A program made the position numbers and the translations under genes. 64,000 nucleotides of DNA from Kitagawia praeruptora (lineage: Eukaryota > Streptophyta > Magnoliopsida > Apiales > Apiaceae): contig CM075351.1 of the NCBI GenBank assembly GCA_037693485.1, positions 13,077,001-13,141,000 on the forward strand, given 5' to 3'. Shown here in pieces: positions 31,722 to 42,686 of the stretch (the stretch's first letter is position 1; each line of letters opens with the position of its first letter). The notes under the pieces are model-generated. The model was not told the DNA's origin and made no database searches. It worked only from the letters and a program-made list of their open reading frames with translations.

Positions 31722-34565
31722 AACTATTCTAATATAATAATGACGGAACATTCGATTTTTTTTATTATAAATTAAGATTAGTAGTATGATGAAAAATATT
31801 TATAAAATAAAACAGTAATAAATAAATAGTGAAAAATTTTGTCAAATTTTGGACCTGTAGCCATTTTTAAATTTACAACAATATTTAACATTTCTAAAAT
31901 TAATATGTGTATGATAATATCCTAATAGTTGCTTCATGATTTGGAATTAAATTCAAGACATATACGATCCATTAATTGTATAATATTATATTTTTTTTTA
32001 TTTGGAATACAATTTTACATTTCTAATAATTTTTTGTGTACAATAAATTTGAAAGTAAATTGAAGACTAATACTGGTCTTTTTTAATACAATACAGTTAT
32101 AATGCAATACAGTTTTTTTTAATTTGTTATAATAATTAATAATTTCAATATTTACTATGTGTAGTGAAATTAAATATAAGACTTTGTTTTTTGGCGCAAA
32201 AGGAAATTTAAGAATAATACTGGATTTTTTTTAATGAATAATACCGGTTTTTTTTTAAATATTATATTTTTTGAATTCGTAGTTTCTTTTTTAATATACC
32301 GATAGAATATTTGAATTTTTTATTACAAATAAGGATCCAACAATATGAAGGCAGGTATTTATAAAGGAATATAATAATAAATAAATAATGGAAAATTTTG
32401 CCAAATTTTTTGTGGGCAGTTTTTTAATTTACAACAATATTTAACATTTCTAAAATTTAATACGTGTATAATAGTGTCCCAATAATTACTTTATAATTTT
32501 AAATTAAATTCAAAACATATATGACCCATTAGATGTATAACATTATAATTTTTCTAATTTGGAATATAATTTTATTTTTTTAATAATTAAGGCTAATAAT
32601 ATTGTTGTTTTTACACTTGGAATAAAAATTAATATTTTAAATGTTACTATTCATCTATTTTGAATAAAAACAACATATTATTATTAGTATATAGGATCAA
32701 GCAAATAGCATTCAAATAAAAACAAACATTGCAAGTTACTCTCATTTATATAGTGTCTGTTAGTGCAAAGGCTTAAAAGGTTCAGTTTAATACAGGGCTA
32801 TAGTTCACAACTTGTAGAAGGTAGTGCAACAAAATAGAAAAGTAGTAACATTAGATGCTAGTAACTTGCAGCAAGTATAGCAGGGAGTACGGGGCTTGCA
32901 CTACGGAACGTCGGAACGACACTACCACCTTCAGTGAAGCAATAAAAAAATAAGGGAAAAGGCTGAAAGTGTATAGCATGGCAACTTAAGCAAGCTTGGT
33001 AAGGTGAAAATTGCTGATACCCCATTAGTCTTGCAGCCCATTAAACAAGTTAAACTTGTTCAACCTCAGCTTGAACACATATTCCCTGTCCAAAAGTGTT
33101 TCACTAATCTGTGAAAATCTTGATATCTCTTTTCTTGAAGCCAGCCCCAACAACCTCAACCTCACCAAAACCACAGAAGCAGCCCACAATATCAAAAAAA
33201 TTGTAAGCTGCAAGTGTGTCAAGCTTCCTTACAAAGGGGCTAAAAATATACCTGAAAGAGTAGTCACTTCGTTAGCATGACTCCAAAGCACAGAATAATC
33301 AACAAATTGGAAGTTGTATTTGGGATGTGCACACCATCCATCCTAGTTCCACAACCTCAATTGTTTTCAAGAAGAGAAGTTTCTGAACGCTTGCAAGAGG
33401 TGAAGCCTATACTGGTAGGTATTTAACGCAGTCATTCATGAAATTGTAGGCTTGTCAATGTAAAGACTTTGGAAGACATGTCGTGTAAACAAGTATACAG
33501 TGGAAGAAACAACTTTGAGAAATGTGACATTTAGCCCTTCATTTCTTAAGAATAGATTCCTTACAGTGTTGCAACTTGAAGGAACTTCTTGTTAAAAGTC
33601 GTAAATTATATGCTGACATCAGTAAGCATTTGAATGTCCTCTTACACTACAGGGTATAAAAAATTGAGCAAACTACTTCTCTCACCCAAGGTCCTCATGA
33701 TTGCTCATCAATATATACGCATGATATACATATGATAGCAAAACCCAATGCACTAAAAGTTTAATTTGGATACGAAGCTTAAATATCATCTTAGAGAAGA
33801 GCACCAAATAAGCCACCCTTCGATCTAAAAAATATGCTTTTGAGTAAGGTGTATTAATTAAATATATAAGCTTGACAACGTATTAAGCCGTTTTTGCAAA
33901 CGTAATAACAATTTAAATTTAACAGGGCTCAGAGCTCCTAGTAACCCTCATATTCTCAAATATTTAATTTGGACAAGTGTGATTGACGTTGACCATGTCA
34001 GTGCAGTACATGTGTATTGTTAGAACATGTTTATACCCTAGGGATGATGATATGGTGATAGATAATTAGATATGATCAGCTTGGTTATCATACTTGTACA
34101 TGGACTTGAACTCTGAACTTTCAGTGCGATAAATATATAAATCTGTACTCAATATTTCATTTACTTTGCAGGACATCCGAAATCCTGAAGGAGCTTAAAC
34201 TGTTATTCGGTTCGGTCAGTGTCATGCCTATCCAAGTTTTCCTAACAGGGTAGGGCTGTACTATGCTCGTATCACTTTCCATGTCAATTTAAATTCTCTA
34301 CTGCAACATGTTGTCATACATATTCTGAATTATTTAATCTACAAAGAGGACGTTCTCAACTTTGACTTGATATTTGAATATGTTAAAATTGTGATTGCTA
34401 TCAATTGTGTTGACAATATATATTGACTTGGTAAAACTGTTAAGGTTGTGCAATATATCATGACTTAGTAAAACTGTTAAGGTCGTGGAAGTTTAAGAGC
34501 AAGGTAAAGGTGAATAACATTTAAGATAACCTAACTAATTTTTTGAGAGAAAATGAAAGACTTAC
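31722..34565. other. Interior of Helitron H4, no confident gene
   Basis: 31722-32700 is very AT-rich. From about 32760 the base composition is more gene-like. Two exon-like open pieces were noticed: minus 33025 to about 33200, and plus 33278 to about 33411 with a GTAGGT donor-like end. I recognise neither. They may be further captured fragments. Confidence 0.35.
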
Positions 34566-34752
34566 AAGGCCAATCCAATGATTTCCCGAACATACTCAAA
34601 AGTTCACTATCATCTTCTGGATACATGTAGATACCATCCTCCTCTCCTTCTTCAACATCAGAACCATGACCGTACCCCTTAAATTTATGAAAAATCCTAG
34701 GCCCTCTTGATGTGTCGATCTTCTCATTATAAAGAGGGAATGGCCTTGTAAG
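34566..34752 (-). pseudogene. Captured exon of unidentified host gene
   Basis: The open segment is framed by a minus-strand acceptor (TTTTGTTGCAG) and donor (GTAAGTC). It encodes an acidic, clearly protein-like peptide including PFPLYNEKIDTSRGPRIFHK and MYPEDDSELLSMFGKSLDW. I do not recognise the family. It does not continue the helicase exons that precede it on the same strand, so it is probably a second captured gene. Lone exons without start or end indicate genomic capture rather than a retrocopy. Confidence 0.5.
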
Positions 34753-35376
34753 CTGCAACAAAAGACTGAGGCAAGGATTATAAATCAAACCGTAGTATAG
34801 GGAAAAGAAGAAAGAAAAGGACTGACTATAGGGAGATGAAAATATCAAACATAGATTCAACAGAAAAATTAAACTATCAAGGTTATAATCTCAACCATTA
34901 GGACTCAACCAAGTTTCTGCCTAGTCTTTCCATACCAATGATTATCCAAGAACTAAGATGGTAAGGAAACCCAATATAGCTTATGGGATATATATGGCCA
35001 AGAAAACCAATACCAACAGTTTGCACATATGGCCCAGGTACAAGTGATCAATGGAATTTCATTTGGAAGCTGCTTACTGATTAGTAATTAGTTAATTACC
35101 AATTATTAGATGCATAAGAATAAGAATTAGGAGGCAAATACTGCAAAATGGCTATAATAATTGCTATAACATAATACCAAAACAATAACTTCTGATTCCC
35201 TTGCTTCCTTAATGATCGCAGACTGAGGAAAGAGCTGCCCTCACTAAGAGAAAGTAAGATACGTCAAATTACTTGGCTGATGATAAGAAGAGAGTAATAA
35301 ACTAAGAATGTCATATTACCAACACAACTATTTTATCTCTATATACATATGACCTTGAAAATAAATAAATAATTAC

Positions 35377-35589
35377 CTCTTGTTCAAAGGTGGACGATCA
35401 AATATCTCCCATTGATTTGTGGTAGGCATAGAACCATGAAGTGGAAGTACCAAGCATTTGCTGGGATCTCTAAGAAAACTGTTAGCTTTGACTTTGTCAA
35501 GAAGCTTAGAAATGTCATCCCAACCAGTCAGAAATACAAGTATTGCTCCATCATTTTCTTGGCGACAAATATACTCTTGTTGATTCAAC
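35377..35589 (-). pseudogene. DExH-box RNA helicase exon fragment (captured)
   Basis: The peptide reads YICRQENDGAILVFLTGWDD, then LVLPLHGSMPTTNQWEIFDR and PPLNKR. That is the start of the RecA2 helicase core of DExH-box RNA helicases of the DHX36/plant DExH1 type, which unwind RNA using ATP. The exon has proper splice borders (TTGTAG acceptor, GTAATT donor). Its first codons read VEST in one frame and then EYICRQE in another, so two bases have been lost near 35575. Motif V/VI exons, start and end of the gene are absent. It is a non-functional fragment inside Helitron H4. Confidence 0.82.
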
Positions 35590-35731
35590 CTACAACAAAG
35601 CAGTCTCAGTCAAGGTCTAACAAAGTATTGGATGGAAACTAATAACTGTGTAAAGGTCGTGCATTATGTGAATGTTCTACCCACAAATAAATCACACTGC
35701 AGAAGAAAAAGGAGGATCGTAATGCACATAC

Positions 35732-35824
35732 AAGACCCAAATCAAGCTGCAAACCCGACCAAGCTTCAAGAGATTTCCTTGTAGTTGCATTATAGCTTTT
35801 GTACAAAGAATCAATATCTGATTC
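35732..35824 (-). pseudogene. Preceding exon of the captured DExH helicase
   Basis: A 31-codon open exon on the minus strand lies between an acceptor (TTCTGTAG) and a donor (GTATGTG). It encodes ESDIDSLYKSYNATTRKSLE followed by AWSGLQLDLGL. In DExH-type helicases a similar 'Y--YS-RTR-SLE-W----IDL-L' segment immediately precedes the 'VE-YIC' sequence found in the next exon. Exon order, strand and phase agree with the exon at 35377-35589, separated by a 142-bp intron. Confidence 0.72.
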
Positions 35825-36480
35825 CTACAGAATACATATGTTATGAACATCTTAACAGGAAGCTGCTGTCATTTTGAAAGCCAAGAATCAAGAATAATAG
35901 TCTAGTATTATACTTACATTTTTGAATTTATGAAAATGGGGTAAGAATCAGATAGAATCATGTGAATAAAGGATCAAAATACACCTAATCTTCCACCTGA
36001 ATATACAATACACCACCACCAGTATCGAAAATCACGTAAATTACAAAATAACATTCAAACCTGGAGCAAATGTGATTTTTTCTTTTTTTGGACAACCTCC
36101 ATTCGGAGAATTCCGATAGAATCACCGTTCCTCTCGCTAGAAAAATGTAGATTAGCGATTGTTGCCCCATTGGTTTTGGTTGTTTCTCCCTCCATATTGA
36201 TGCTGGTAAACCCTAGGAATCTAGCGGCAATTTGTTCGTGGACAGGATATATATATACATAGTTGTGAGGAGTGAGGAGATCAGTTTCAGAAGGCGGAGA
36301 GATCAAAAGTGACTCTCATCAGTTTCGGAAGGTATATGGTCAATTGATATTTTCGAAATTTTGGGATAAAATAGCCAAGGAGCTCAAAAAAAGCCAAGGA
36401 GCTCAAAAAATAGGGAAATCGGTAAGAAGAATGCGGGGGCTGCCACGTCAGACTTCCGAGTTTTTCCTTTATTATATAGA

Positions 36481-38132
36481 TATAATAAGATATAAGATGA
36501 TTAACATTGTTTTCGTAAATTCAAAATAGCATCATGCGTGCATTCATATACTCTCAATTAAAATTTGACACATTTCATGTCACATCATTTAATAAAAATT
36601 TTGATAAAATTTTTGGGGTTTTCAATTAAAATTTGACACATTTCATGTTACGTCATTTGATAAAAATTTTGATAAAATTTTTGGGATACCTAAAACTATT
36701 CCATTTAAATTAGTATCAGTGCAATGGAGACAATGCTCTCCTAACTTGCCCGAGAGCCATCAGCCATCAGCCATCAGCCATCGATTCTCACCACCGTGTT
36801 TCTTTTTCTATTTTTCTCTTTTGTTTTGAAGTGGTTTGAAAGTTTCGTTTGGTCCCTTTTGTATTTAGCTTGGCCTTTGCTTTTTACCTTATTTTATGTT
36901 GTTTCTATAAATTTTATGGAGGTTGAATTCAAGTAAGAGAAGCATTTGTTTTGTTTGGTTGATATTCCCTCCATCTAATAATTAATGTAGACCTATTTGT
37001 TTTTCAAATTTTATTCACCCATTTCCATGTTTGTAAAGGTTGTTTTTGTTTTGTATAAATATAGGATGTTTAAATTTTTAAATAAGATAAATAAATTTTA
37101 AAAATAAAATGTACAACTATATTTATTTAAAGAGAAAAAGGACCCTGAGATAGATCTCAGGGAACTTTTCCTGAGATACAGACAAAATAACTTTAAATTT
37201 TATTGGGTCCGCAGGACTAATTAAAAAAATTCTTAATTTACTAAATTGCTCATCCCATTTTTACATATAAAAAATAGGTACTCCCTAACCTCTTATTTAA
37301 ATTAATATAAATGCGTGAAATAAATTTAGAAAAATTAGGATATTTATTATGGTACGGAAGGAATATAATAATAAAATAACTATAAAAATAATCATTATAT
37401 AACAACATATGACCTAAATTGTTTGACATAAAAAAATTTTATTTACAATAAACATGTTGACTTTAATATTTGAAATATAATTGTTTACAGTATATTCATT
37501 ACTTTTATTAGAAGTCTTTTAATAATATTAAATTAAAAAGCGATAATAAAACTTAAAATAAAAGATAATTATAATTCGTAACAGCATAACACTTTTCATT
37601 ATTCTTCTAAATTTTTAATTTTAATTTTTAAAATAAAAATAAGCCTTCTTTGTAATCTAAAATATGTCTTAATTAAGAAGATATCATTTTTTTATCTAAG
37701 TGAAATAATTAAAAAAAATATTCTTAATAACTTTCTTTTATCAACTTATATTTATAATAACTTTTTATCTAAGAAAGAAGAAAACGGGATTTTGGTAACA
37801 AAATTTTATTAAATTTGTTTATTTTACATTTTCTATAATACATTATTATTATTTATTATTATTTTAAATTAATATTTAAAATACATATTTATCCATATAA
37901 CAAAATTTTATCATTATTTATTTAAATTATTAAAAAAATTACATATAACCGCGCAAAGTGTAAATAAGTGAATTATTTGAAAATTTTATTTCTTAAAGTA
38001 TAATTATTATTCATAACATTTGGTTTGTAAATATAGGTAGAGATTATGACTATACTAGTTGGTCAGTTTAGGCGTTTAGCTGGCTTATAGCCTCCATTCG
38101 GGCTTTACCTCTTTTTTGCTCACTATGCTTTC
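36481..38132. other. AT-rich interval without recognised gene
   Basis: Between Helitron H4 and the Athila-like element there is no convincing ORF. About 37131-37180 resembles the end of the small MITE at 8543. A short CCATCAG tandem run occurs at 36757. Confidence 0.45.
36757..36782 (+). repeat. (CCATCAG)n minisatellite
   Basis: About 3.7 perfect copies of a 7-bp unit. Confidence 0.9.
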
Positions 38133-38427
38133 TGATAAGTGGAATTTATATCCACTTGAAACATTCCAATTCGGCTTAAATTGATTTCTTTGGTCTCAAG
38201 TTTGTGGTAGTTTTGATGTGTTTTGTTTAATTGTGTAGGGTTGAAGAAATGTCGATTAAAGGTGTAGTTTCCGTGATTTTTGGAGTTGATTTATGATATG
38301 GAATGAAGAATGGAGACTAATGTCAACTATCAAGAAGTATACAAGTCATTTGGGATTAAAAACGGAAGCTCATGCAAAAGGAACGAGAAGAAAAAGCTGA
38401 AAAACGAGGAACAGGAAATTCCATCAG

Positions 38428-38536
38428 AATGTTGCTGGGCAGACTGCGCCAAATCTGAGCACCCTGCGCCAGAATTCGACCTGTAGTGCAGAATGTTGCT
38501 GGGCAGACTGCGCCAATTATGAGCAGTCTGCTCCAA
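38428..38536 (+). repeat. Duplicated ATGTTGCTGGGCAGACTGCGCC unit in LTR
   Basis: The phrase TTGCTGGGCAGACTGCGCCA followed by A-TCTGAGCA-like text occurs twice, about 60 bp apart. The same pair is in the partial 3' LTR at about 44855-44965. The element B LTR has only a remnant. Short ORFs across this unit are not genes. Confidence 0.75.
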
Positions 38537-38823
38537 GTCGCGCTGAAAAATTACAGTTTTGTCCTTTTTACGATTTTGATCATATCTTGAGTTCTACAAC
38601 TCCGTTTTGGATGATCTTACAGTCCACGCGAAGCTAACGAGATTCTCTTTCATTCTAAAGTGGTTCAGAGGTCCAAACACAACTGGAACGACCCAGTAAT
38701 ACTGAGGAAAAGTCAGCTACGAATTTTCCTTAAAAACAGAATCAGTTTAGGAAACGTATTTTGCAGAAATTCTATTTTAACTCTATTTTGGGGAATTTCT
38801 TGCTGGGCAAGACTTCTAGAGCC

Positions 38824-38831
38824 TATATAAA
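38824..38831 (+). promoter_or_regulatory. TATA box in LTR of element A
   Basis: TATATAAA lies about 1 kb before the LTR end, in the context AGAGCCTATATAAACACA. It is the best candidate for the core promoter of element A. In element B the same place reads CCTATTTAAACACA. Confidence 0.6.
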
Positions 38832-39852
38832 CACATCTTAGCATTGTAGTTTGGATGATTAGTTATTATTATTATAACATAGATTAGATTTGCAAGAGAG
38901 AAAAGGAGAGAAGGATTCAAAGCTCGGTGACAAGCACGGATCTAGATCTACTTCATCTTTTGTATACGTTGAATTATAGATTTGTTTTCTCAACTCTTAG
39001 TTTTATTAATATTATTGTTTCTTTCTTTTATATCTTGTCTATTATCATGTTTTCGTCAAATCCCATTATGATGAACGGTTCAATTATGGGCTAATCGTTA
39101 TCGTGGGATCCTAGTGGATTTATCTATGTAGCTTAGTAGTTTGCATGCCTTAAAGATTTATGTGTGGTGAATACTTGATATCCTTGTATGGTTGTGCTTA
39201 TTGAATTTAGGTGCGTCGCGAACATCTAATATGTTAATCTCTTGCTAAACGAGAGTGGATCTTGAGATTTAGAACTTGCCATGCTAGCATAGGATAGGTT
39301 GATGTTTTAACATCATGATTTGTGGCATGAATAGAGATATTATGCTACCCTATGTGATCTAAGTGGATAACTTGTGCTTAAACCTTTATGTTTTCAAATT
39401 CTATAGAGATATAGGGTCTAAACATAATAGGTGCCTATTCATCTTCTATCTCTTTTGTGGATGGATGCGTAGATTGGTACTAGTATACCGAGAGGTAACT
39501 TTTACTTGTTTCGTGTTATTCGATCAGATATCAAAACCATCGCACATTTTAATTAAAGGCTGCAACTCTAAGTGATGTAGATAATGAAACTAGGATTCCA
39601 TGTTTATTCTCATATAAGTAATTCGATTTTAATTCTTGTCAATTAGTTAATTCTTAAATTTATAAATTGCATCTTAGTTTAATTTAGATAATCAAACTCC
39701 AATTTGTTATTTTTCTTAGCAGTGAATTAAGACCATACATTGTTGCATAGGCATATTTTCTGAGTAAAACTTAACCAGATCTCTGTGGAACGAACTTTAA
39801 TTGTATTACTTGTGACTACATGCGCTTGCGTAATTATAGCATAACAAGTTTT

Positions 39853-39870
39853 TGGCGCCGCTGCCGGGGA
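39853..39870 (+). other. Primer binding site of element A
   Basis: TGGCGCCGCTGCCGGGGA lies a few bases after the LTR. It resembles the aspartate-tRNA-type primer site common in Athila/Tat elements, with one difference from the usual GTTGCC. Confidence 0.85.
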
Positions 39871-39984
39871 TCATCGGTGTTTTATTTTAGTTTATGTGCT
39901 TGTCAATAGTGGTCGTTAGCGTTTACTGACTCGGATTTCTTACTTAATTGTTTCTTTCGTGGTGTTTCAGGTACTTAGGTTTGT

Positions 39985-41889
39985 ATGCAAACACGTTCGA
40001 GAGCTCAGAAGCAAGAACTGGCAGAAGACGATCTTGTAGAGAACTTAGAGAATAAGAACGAGGAAACTGAAACTACAGTCGCAATGGGAGATGTAGCTGC
40101 AGCTAAGGCTTTGAAGGAGTATTCTCAGTCGAAGATCAATAATATCCAGTCTAGTATTATCAGGCCAGCCATCACGGCTAATAACTTCGAGATCAAGCCG
40201 AGCACTATTCAGATGCTACAGAATTCGGTTCAGTTTGGGGGTGCTCCTACGGAGGATCCTAACATGCATATTCGGGACTTTATCAAGATTTGTGATACTT
40301 TCAAGTTCAATGGTGTTTCGGACGATGCTATCAAGTTGAGGCTTTTCTCATTCTCTCTAAGGGATAAGGCTAAGGGTTGGTTACACTCTCTACCTCCAAG
40401 CTCCATTACCACATGGGAGGATCTTGCTCAAAAATTTCTTACTAAATTCTTCCCTATGGCGAAAACTGCAGCACTGAGGAACCAGCTAGCACAATTTCAA
40501 CAGCAATCTGGAGAATCTTTGAGTGAGGCATGGGAGCGATACAAGGAGATGCTTCGTAGGTGTCCACATCATGGTATGCCTGACTGGATGGTGATCAATC
40601 GTTTCTACAATGGGTTGGGAGCACAATCTAGACCTATGCTAGATGCAGCATCAGGAGGAGCTCTATGGGCTAAGAACTATGATGAATTCTATGAACTTAT
40701 TGAGACGATGGCTGCCAATAAATATCAGAATCCAACCCAGAGGCTTTCTCAAGGCAAGGTAGCAGGTTTGTTCGAGGTGGATACAGCTTCAGCTATTGCA
40801 GCACAGTTGAAGGCTTTGACTATGAAGGTGGATTCATTTGCAAATTATAGAGTTCAGCAGGTTGCTAGTGTATGTGAGCAATGTGCAGGTGCACATGAGA
40901 CGAATCAATGTGCTATCTCTTCTGAATCAACACAGTTCGTGAGTAATTTCCAGAGATCTAATGCACCAGTTCCGGCTACTTATCATCCTAACAACAGGAA
41001 TCATCCCAATTTCAGCTGGAGCAACAATCAAAGTGCACAACAACCTTATCAGCAAGCGAAGCCATTCAATCAAGGCTATCAACAGCCTTATGCTCCAAGG
41101 GCACCATATCAACCTCCTGGATTTCAGCAACAACAGCCCCAGGCTCATGCGGGGCAATCATCTAATGAAAAATCAGAAAGGGATGATTTGTGGATGATGG
41201 TGAAGAACCTTCAAGCTCCTCAAAAGGTCTTGGAAAACCGGGTGGGACAGATTGCAAGTGCCTTACTTAGTAGGCAACAAGGAACTCTTCCTGGTGATAC
41301 GGAGATTAATCCAGGCAGGAGGGAAGTTGTCCATGAACAGGTGAAAGCAGTCACTTTGAGATCCGGGAAGGTTACAACCGAGCAAAAATCAGCAACTAAT
41401 GAAGAAGAAGAAGTTCAAAATCAGCTGGTTGAAAAATCTGCAGTGCCCGAAATTGAAAAATCTGAATTGGTAGCTGATCAACTAGATAAAGAAGTGGAAA
41501 GGAGCAAGAAGTCGGCTGAAAAAGCTTCTACGGAGCAAGTTTCAAAGAGCAATCAGATCTATCCGCCACCTCCATTTCCTCGACGTGTGCAGAAAAGTAA
41601 AGAAATTCAATTTCAGAAATTTTTGGACGTCTTCAAGAAACTGTCCATTAACATTCCTTTTGTTGAAGCACTGGAGCAGATGCCGAGATATTCAAAGTTC
41701 ATGAAGGATATTTTGTCACGTAAGAGAAGGTTGGAAGAATTTGAAATAGTGGCATTGACAGAGGAGTGTAGTGCAGTGTTGCAACAGAAATTGCCTCCGA
41801 AGCTAAGGATCCGGGGAGTTTCACCATCCCGTGCACTATTGGCAATCTTTCTTTCGGCAAGTGCTTGTGTGACTTGGGGGCTAGCATAA
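39985..41889 (+). CDS. gag: Gag of Athila-like element A (frameshifted end)
   Basis: The frame starts MQTRSRAQKQELAEDD. The retrotransposon Gag domain lies at about residues 85-210 (ILGAP-like FGGAPTEDPNMHIRDF, KAKGWLHSLPPSSI, FFPMAKTAALRNQL). A compact zinc knuckle CEQCAGAHETNQC follows at about 298, then a Gln/Pro/Tyr-rich linker. It is the structural protein of the particle. The last about 28 residues are out of the true frame. After KLPPKL a single base is missing near 41804, so the natural Gag-protease fusion is broken and the frame ends early. Apart from that it is open. Confidence 0.88.
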   Translation: MQTRSRAQKQELAEDDLVENLENKNEETETTVAMGDVAAAKALKEYSQSKINNIQSSIIRPAITANNFEIKPSTIQMLQNSVQFGGAPTEDPNMHIRDFIKICDTFKFNGVSDDAIKLRLFSFSLRDKAKGWLHSLPPSSITTWEDLAQKFLTKFFPMAKTAALRNQLAQFQQQSGESLSEAWERYKEMLRRCPHHGMPDWMVINRFYNGLGAQSRPMLDAASGGALWAKNYDEFYELIETMAANKYQNPTQRLSQGKVAGLFEVDTASAIAAQLKALTMKVDSFANYRVQQVASVCEQCAGAHETNQCAISSESTQFVSNFQRSNAPVPATYHPNNRNHPNFSWSNNQSAQQPYQQAKPFNQGYQQPYAPRAPYQPPGFQQQQPQAHAGQSSNEKSERDDLWMMVKNLQAPQKVLENRVGQIASALLSRQQGTLPGDTEINPGRREVVHEQVKAVTLRSGKVTTEQKSATNEEEEVQNQLVEKSAVPEIEKSELVADQLDKEVERSKKSAEKASTEQVSKSNQIYPPPPFPRRVQKSKEIQFQKFLDVFKKLSINIPFVEALEQMPRYSKFMKDILSRKRRLEEFEIVALTEECSAVLQQKLPPKLRIRGVSPSRALLAIFLSASACVTWGLA

Positions 41890-42686
41890 ATCTCATGCCT
41901 TTGTCAGTTTATATGCAACTTGGTCTACCGGAGCCAAAGCCAACTAACATCTCTTTGCAGTTGGCTGATCGATCTATCACATATCCAAGGGGCATAGTGG
42001 AGGATGTTTTGGTGAAAGTTGATAAGCTCATCTTCCCGACTGATTTTGTTATCTTGGATTTTGAGGAAGACAAGAAGATTCCCATAATCTTGGGAAGGCC
42101 TTTTCTAGCTACGGGTCGTACCTTGATCGATGTGCAGAAAGGGGAACTCACCATGAGGGTGCAAGATCAGAATGTCACCTTTAATGTGTTCAAGGCCATG
42201 AAATTTCCGACAGAGGATGAAGAGTGTTGCAGTGTGGAAATGGTTGATACGGGTCAGAGAAAGAAGTTTGATCAGTTTTTGAGCGAAAAGTCGGACACGC
42301 ACGTGCTAAAGCATCCCATCAGTGATTCCATTGACAGTTCTTCAGTTCGAGATCTTTCGAGTGTTAAGCTCGGGAAACTTCCACCACATTTGAGGTATGT
42401 CCTTTTGAATAATGAACTAGTGATTTTTGAAGAGGGGCATGATAACGTGTTAAGAAGATGGATCATGGATGATGAGGTTGAGGAGTGTTCTTATCAATCA
42501 ACTGTGAAGCATAAACACATTAGTGGTGTGAAGAAGAAAAAGAAGATGAAGAAATTGATTGGAGATAAAGTCAAGGAAAAGTTTGATTTAGAAAAGATGT
42601 GGGAAGATAGCAAGAAGGTTGTCAAACAATGGGTGAATGGTCCTTCTGATAAGAACAAGTCGAATGCGATCTTCGAGCCACCATGA
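41865..42686 (+). CDS. Aspartic protease domain of element A
   Basis: The frame reads CDLGASINLMPLSVYMQLGL, the retropepsin-like active-site region of Athila/Tat Gag-Pro proteins (DLGA replaces DTGA). It continues through FVILDFEEDKKIPIILGRPF and LATGRTLIDV. The true frame is open from about 41805, in a frame different from upstream gag because of a one-base loss. It ends FEPP with a TGA. No reverse transcriptase follows. The protease would process Gag only if expressed by reframing. Confidence 0.85.
   Translation: MCDLGASINLMPLSVYMQLGLPEPKPTNISLQLADRSITYPRGIVEDVLVKVDKLIFPTDFVILDFEEDKKIPIILGRPFLATGRTLIDVQKGELTMRVQDQNVTFNVFKAMKFPTEDEECCSVEMVDTGQRKKFDQFLSEKSDTHVLKHPISDSIDSSSVRDLSSVKLGKLPPHLRYVLLNNELVIFEEGHDNVLRRWIMDDEVEECSYQSTVKHKHISGVKKKKKMKKLIGDKVKEKFDLEKMWEDSKKVVKQWVNGPSDKNKSNAIFEPP

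Larger units (their letters stand above)
31012..36480 (-). mobile_element. Helitron H4 carrying captured exons
   Basis: The plus-strand left end is A|CTAGATGAGAAGAA then a perfect CCGCGC-TTC-GCGCGG hairpin-type palindrome. The right end is TTATTATATAGA|T, giving a 5' end TCTATATAATAAAGG on the minus strand. Length is 5.5 kb. It contains a foldback MITE and intron-bearing host exon fragments (34566-34752, 35377-35589, 35732-35824), all on the element's own strand. No RepHel protein is present. The pairing of these two ends is inferred from position; no second copy is in the window. Confidence 0.68.
38133..39846 (+). repeat. 5' LTR of Athila-like element A
   Basis: 1714 bp, from TGATAAGTGGAATTTATATC to GCATAACA. 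It contains a TATA box at 38824 and a two-copy internal duplication (38428-38536). Confidence 0.88.

Noticed and set aside
33025..33300. Overlapping ORFs on both strands inside Helitron H4
   Set aside because: They look somewhat protein-like, but no family is recognised and neither strand can be preferred, so no gene was called.
38330..38536. 68-codon minus-strand ORF in the Athila-like LTR, present again at 44759-44965
   Set aside because: It repeats because LTRs repeat. It overlaps the duplicated GCAGACTGCGCC unit and shows no coding signature.
39363..39575. 70-codon ORF in the LTR of element A with a near-identical ORF at 57824-58036 in element B
   Set aside because: Conservation is that of the LTR itself. 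The stretch lies in the LTR downstream of the promoter and has no recognisable domain. A real small protein cannot be excluded but is unsupported.
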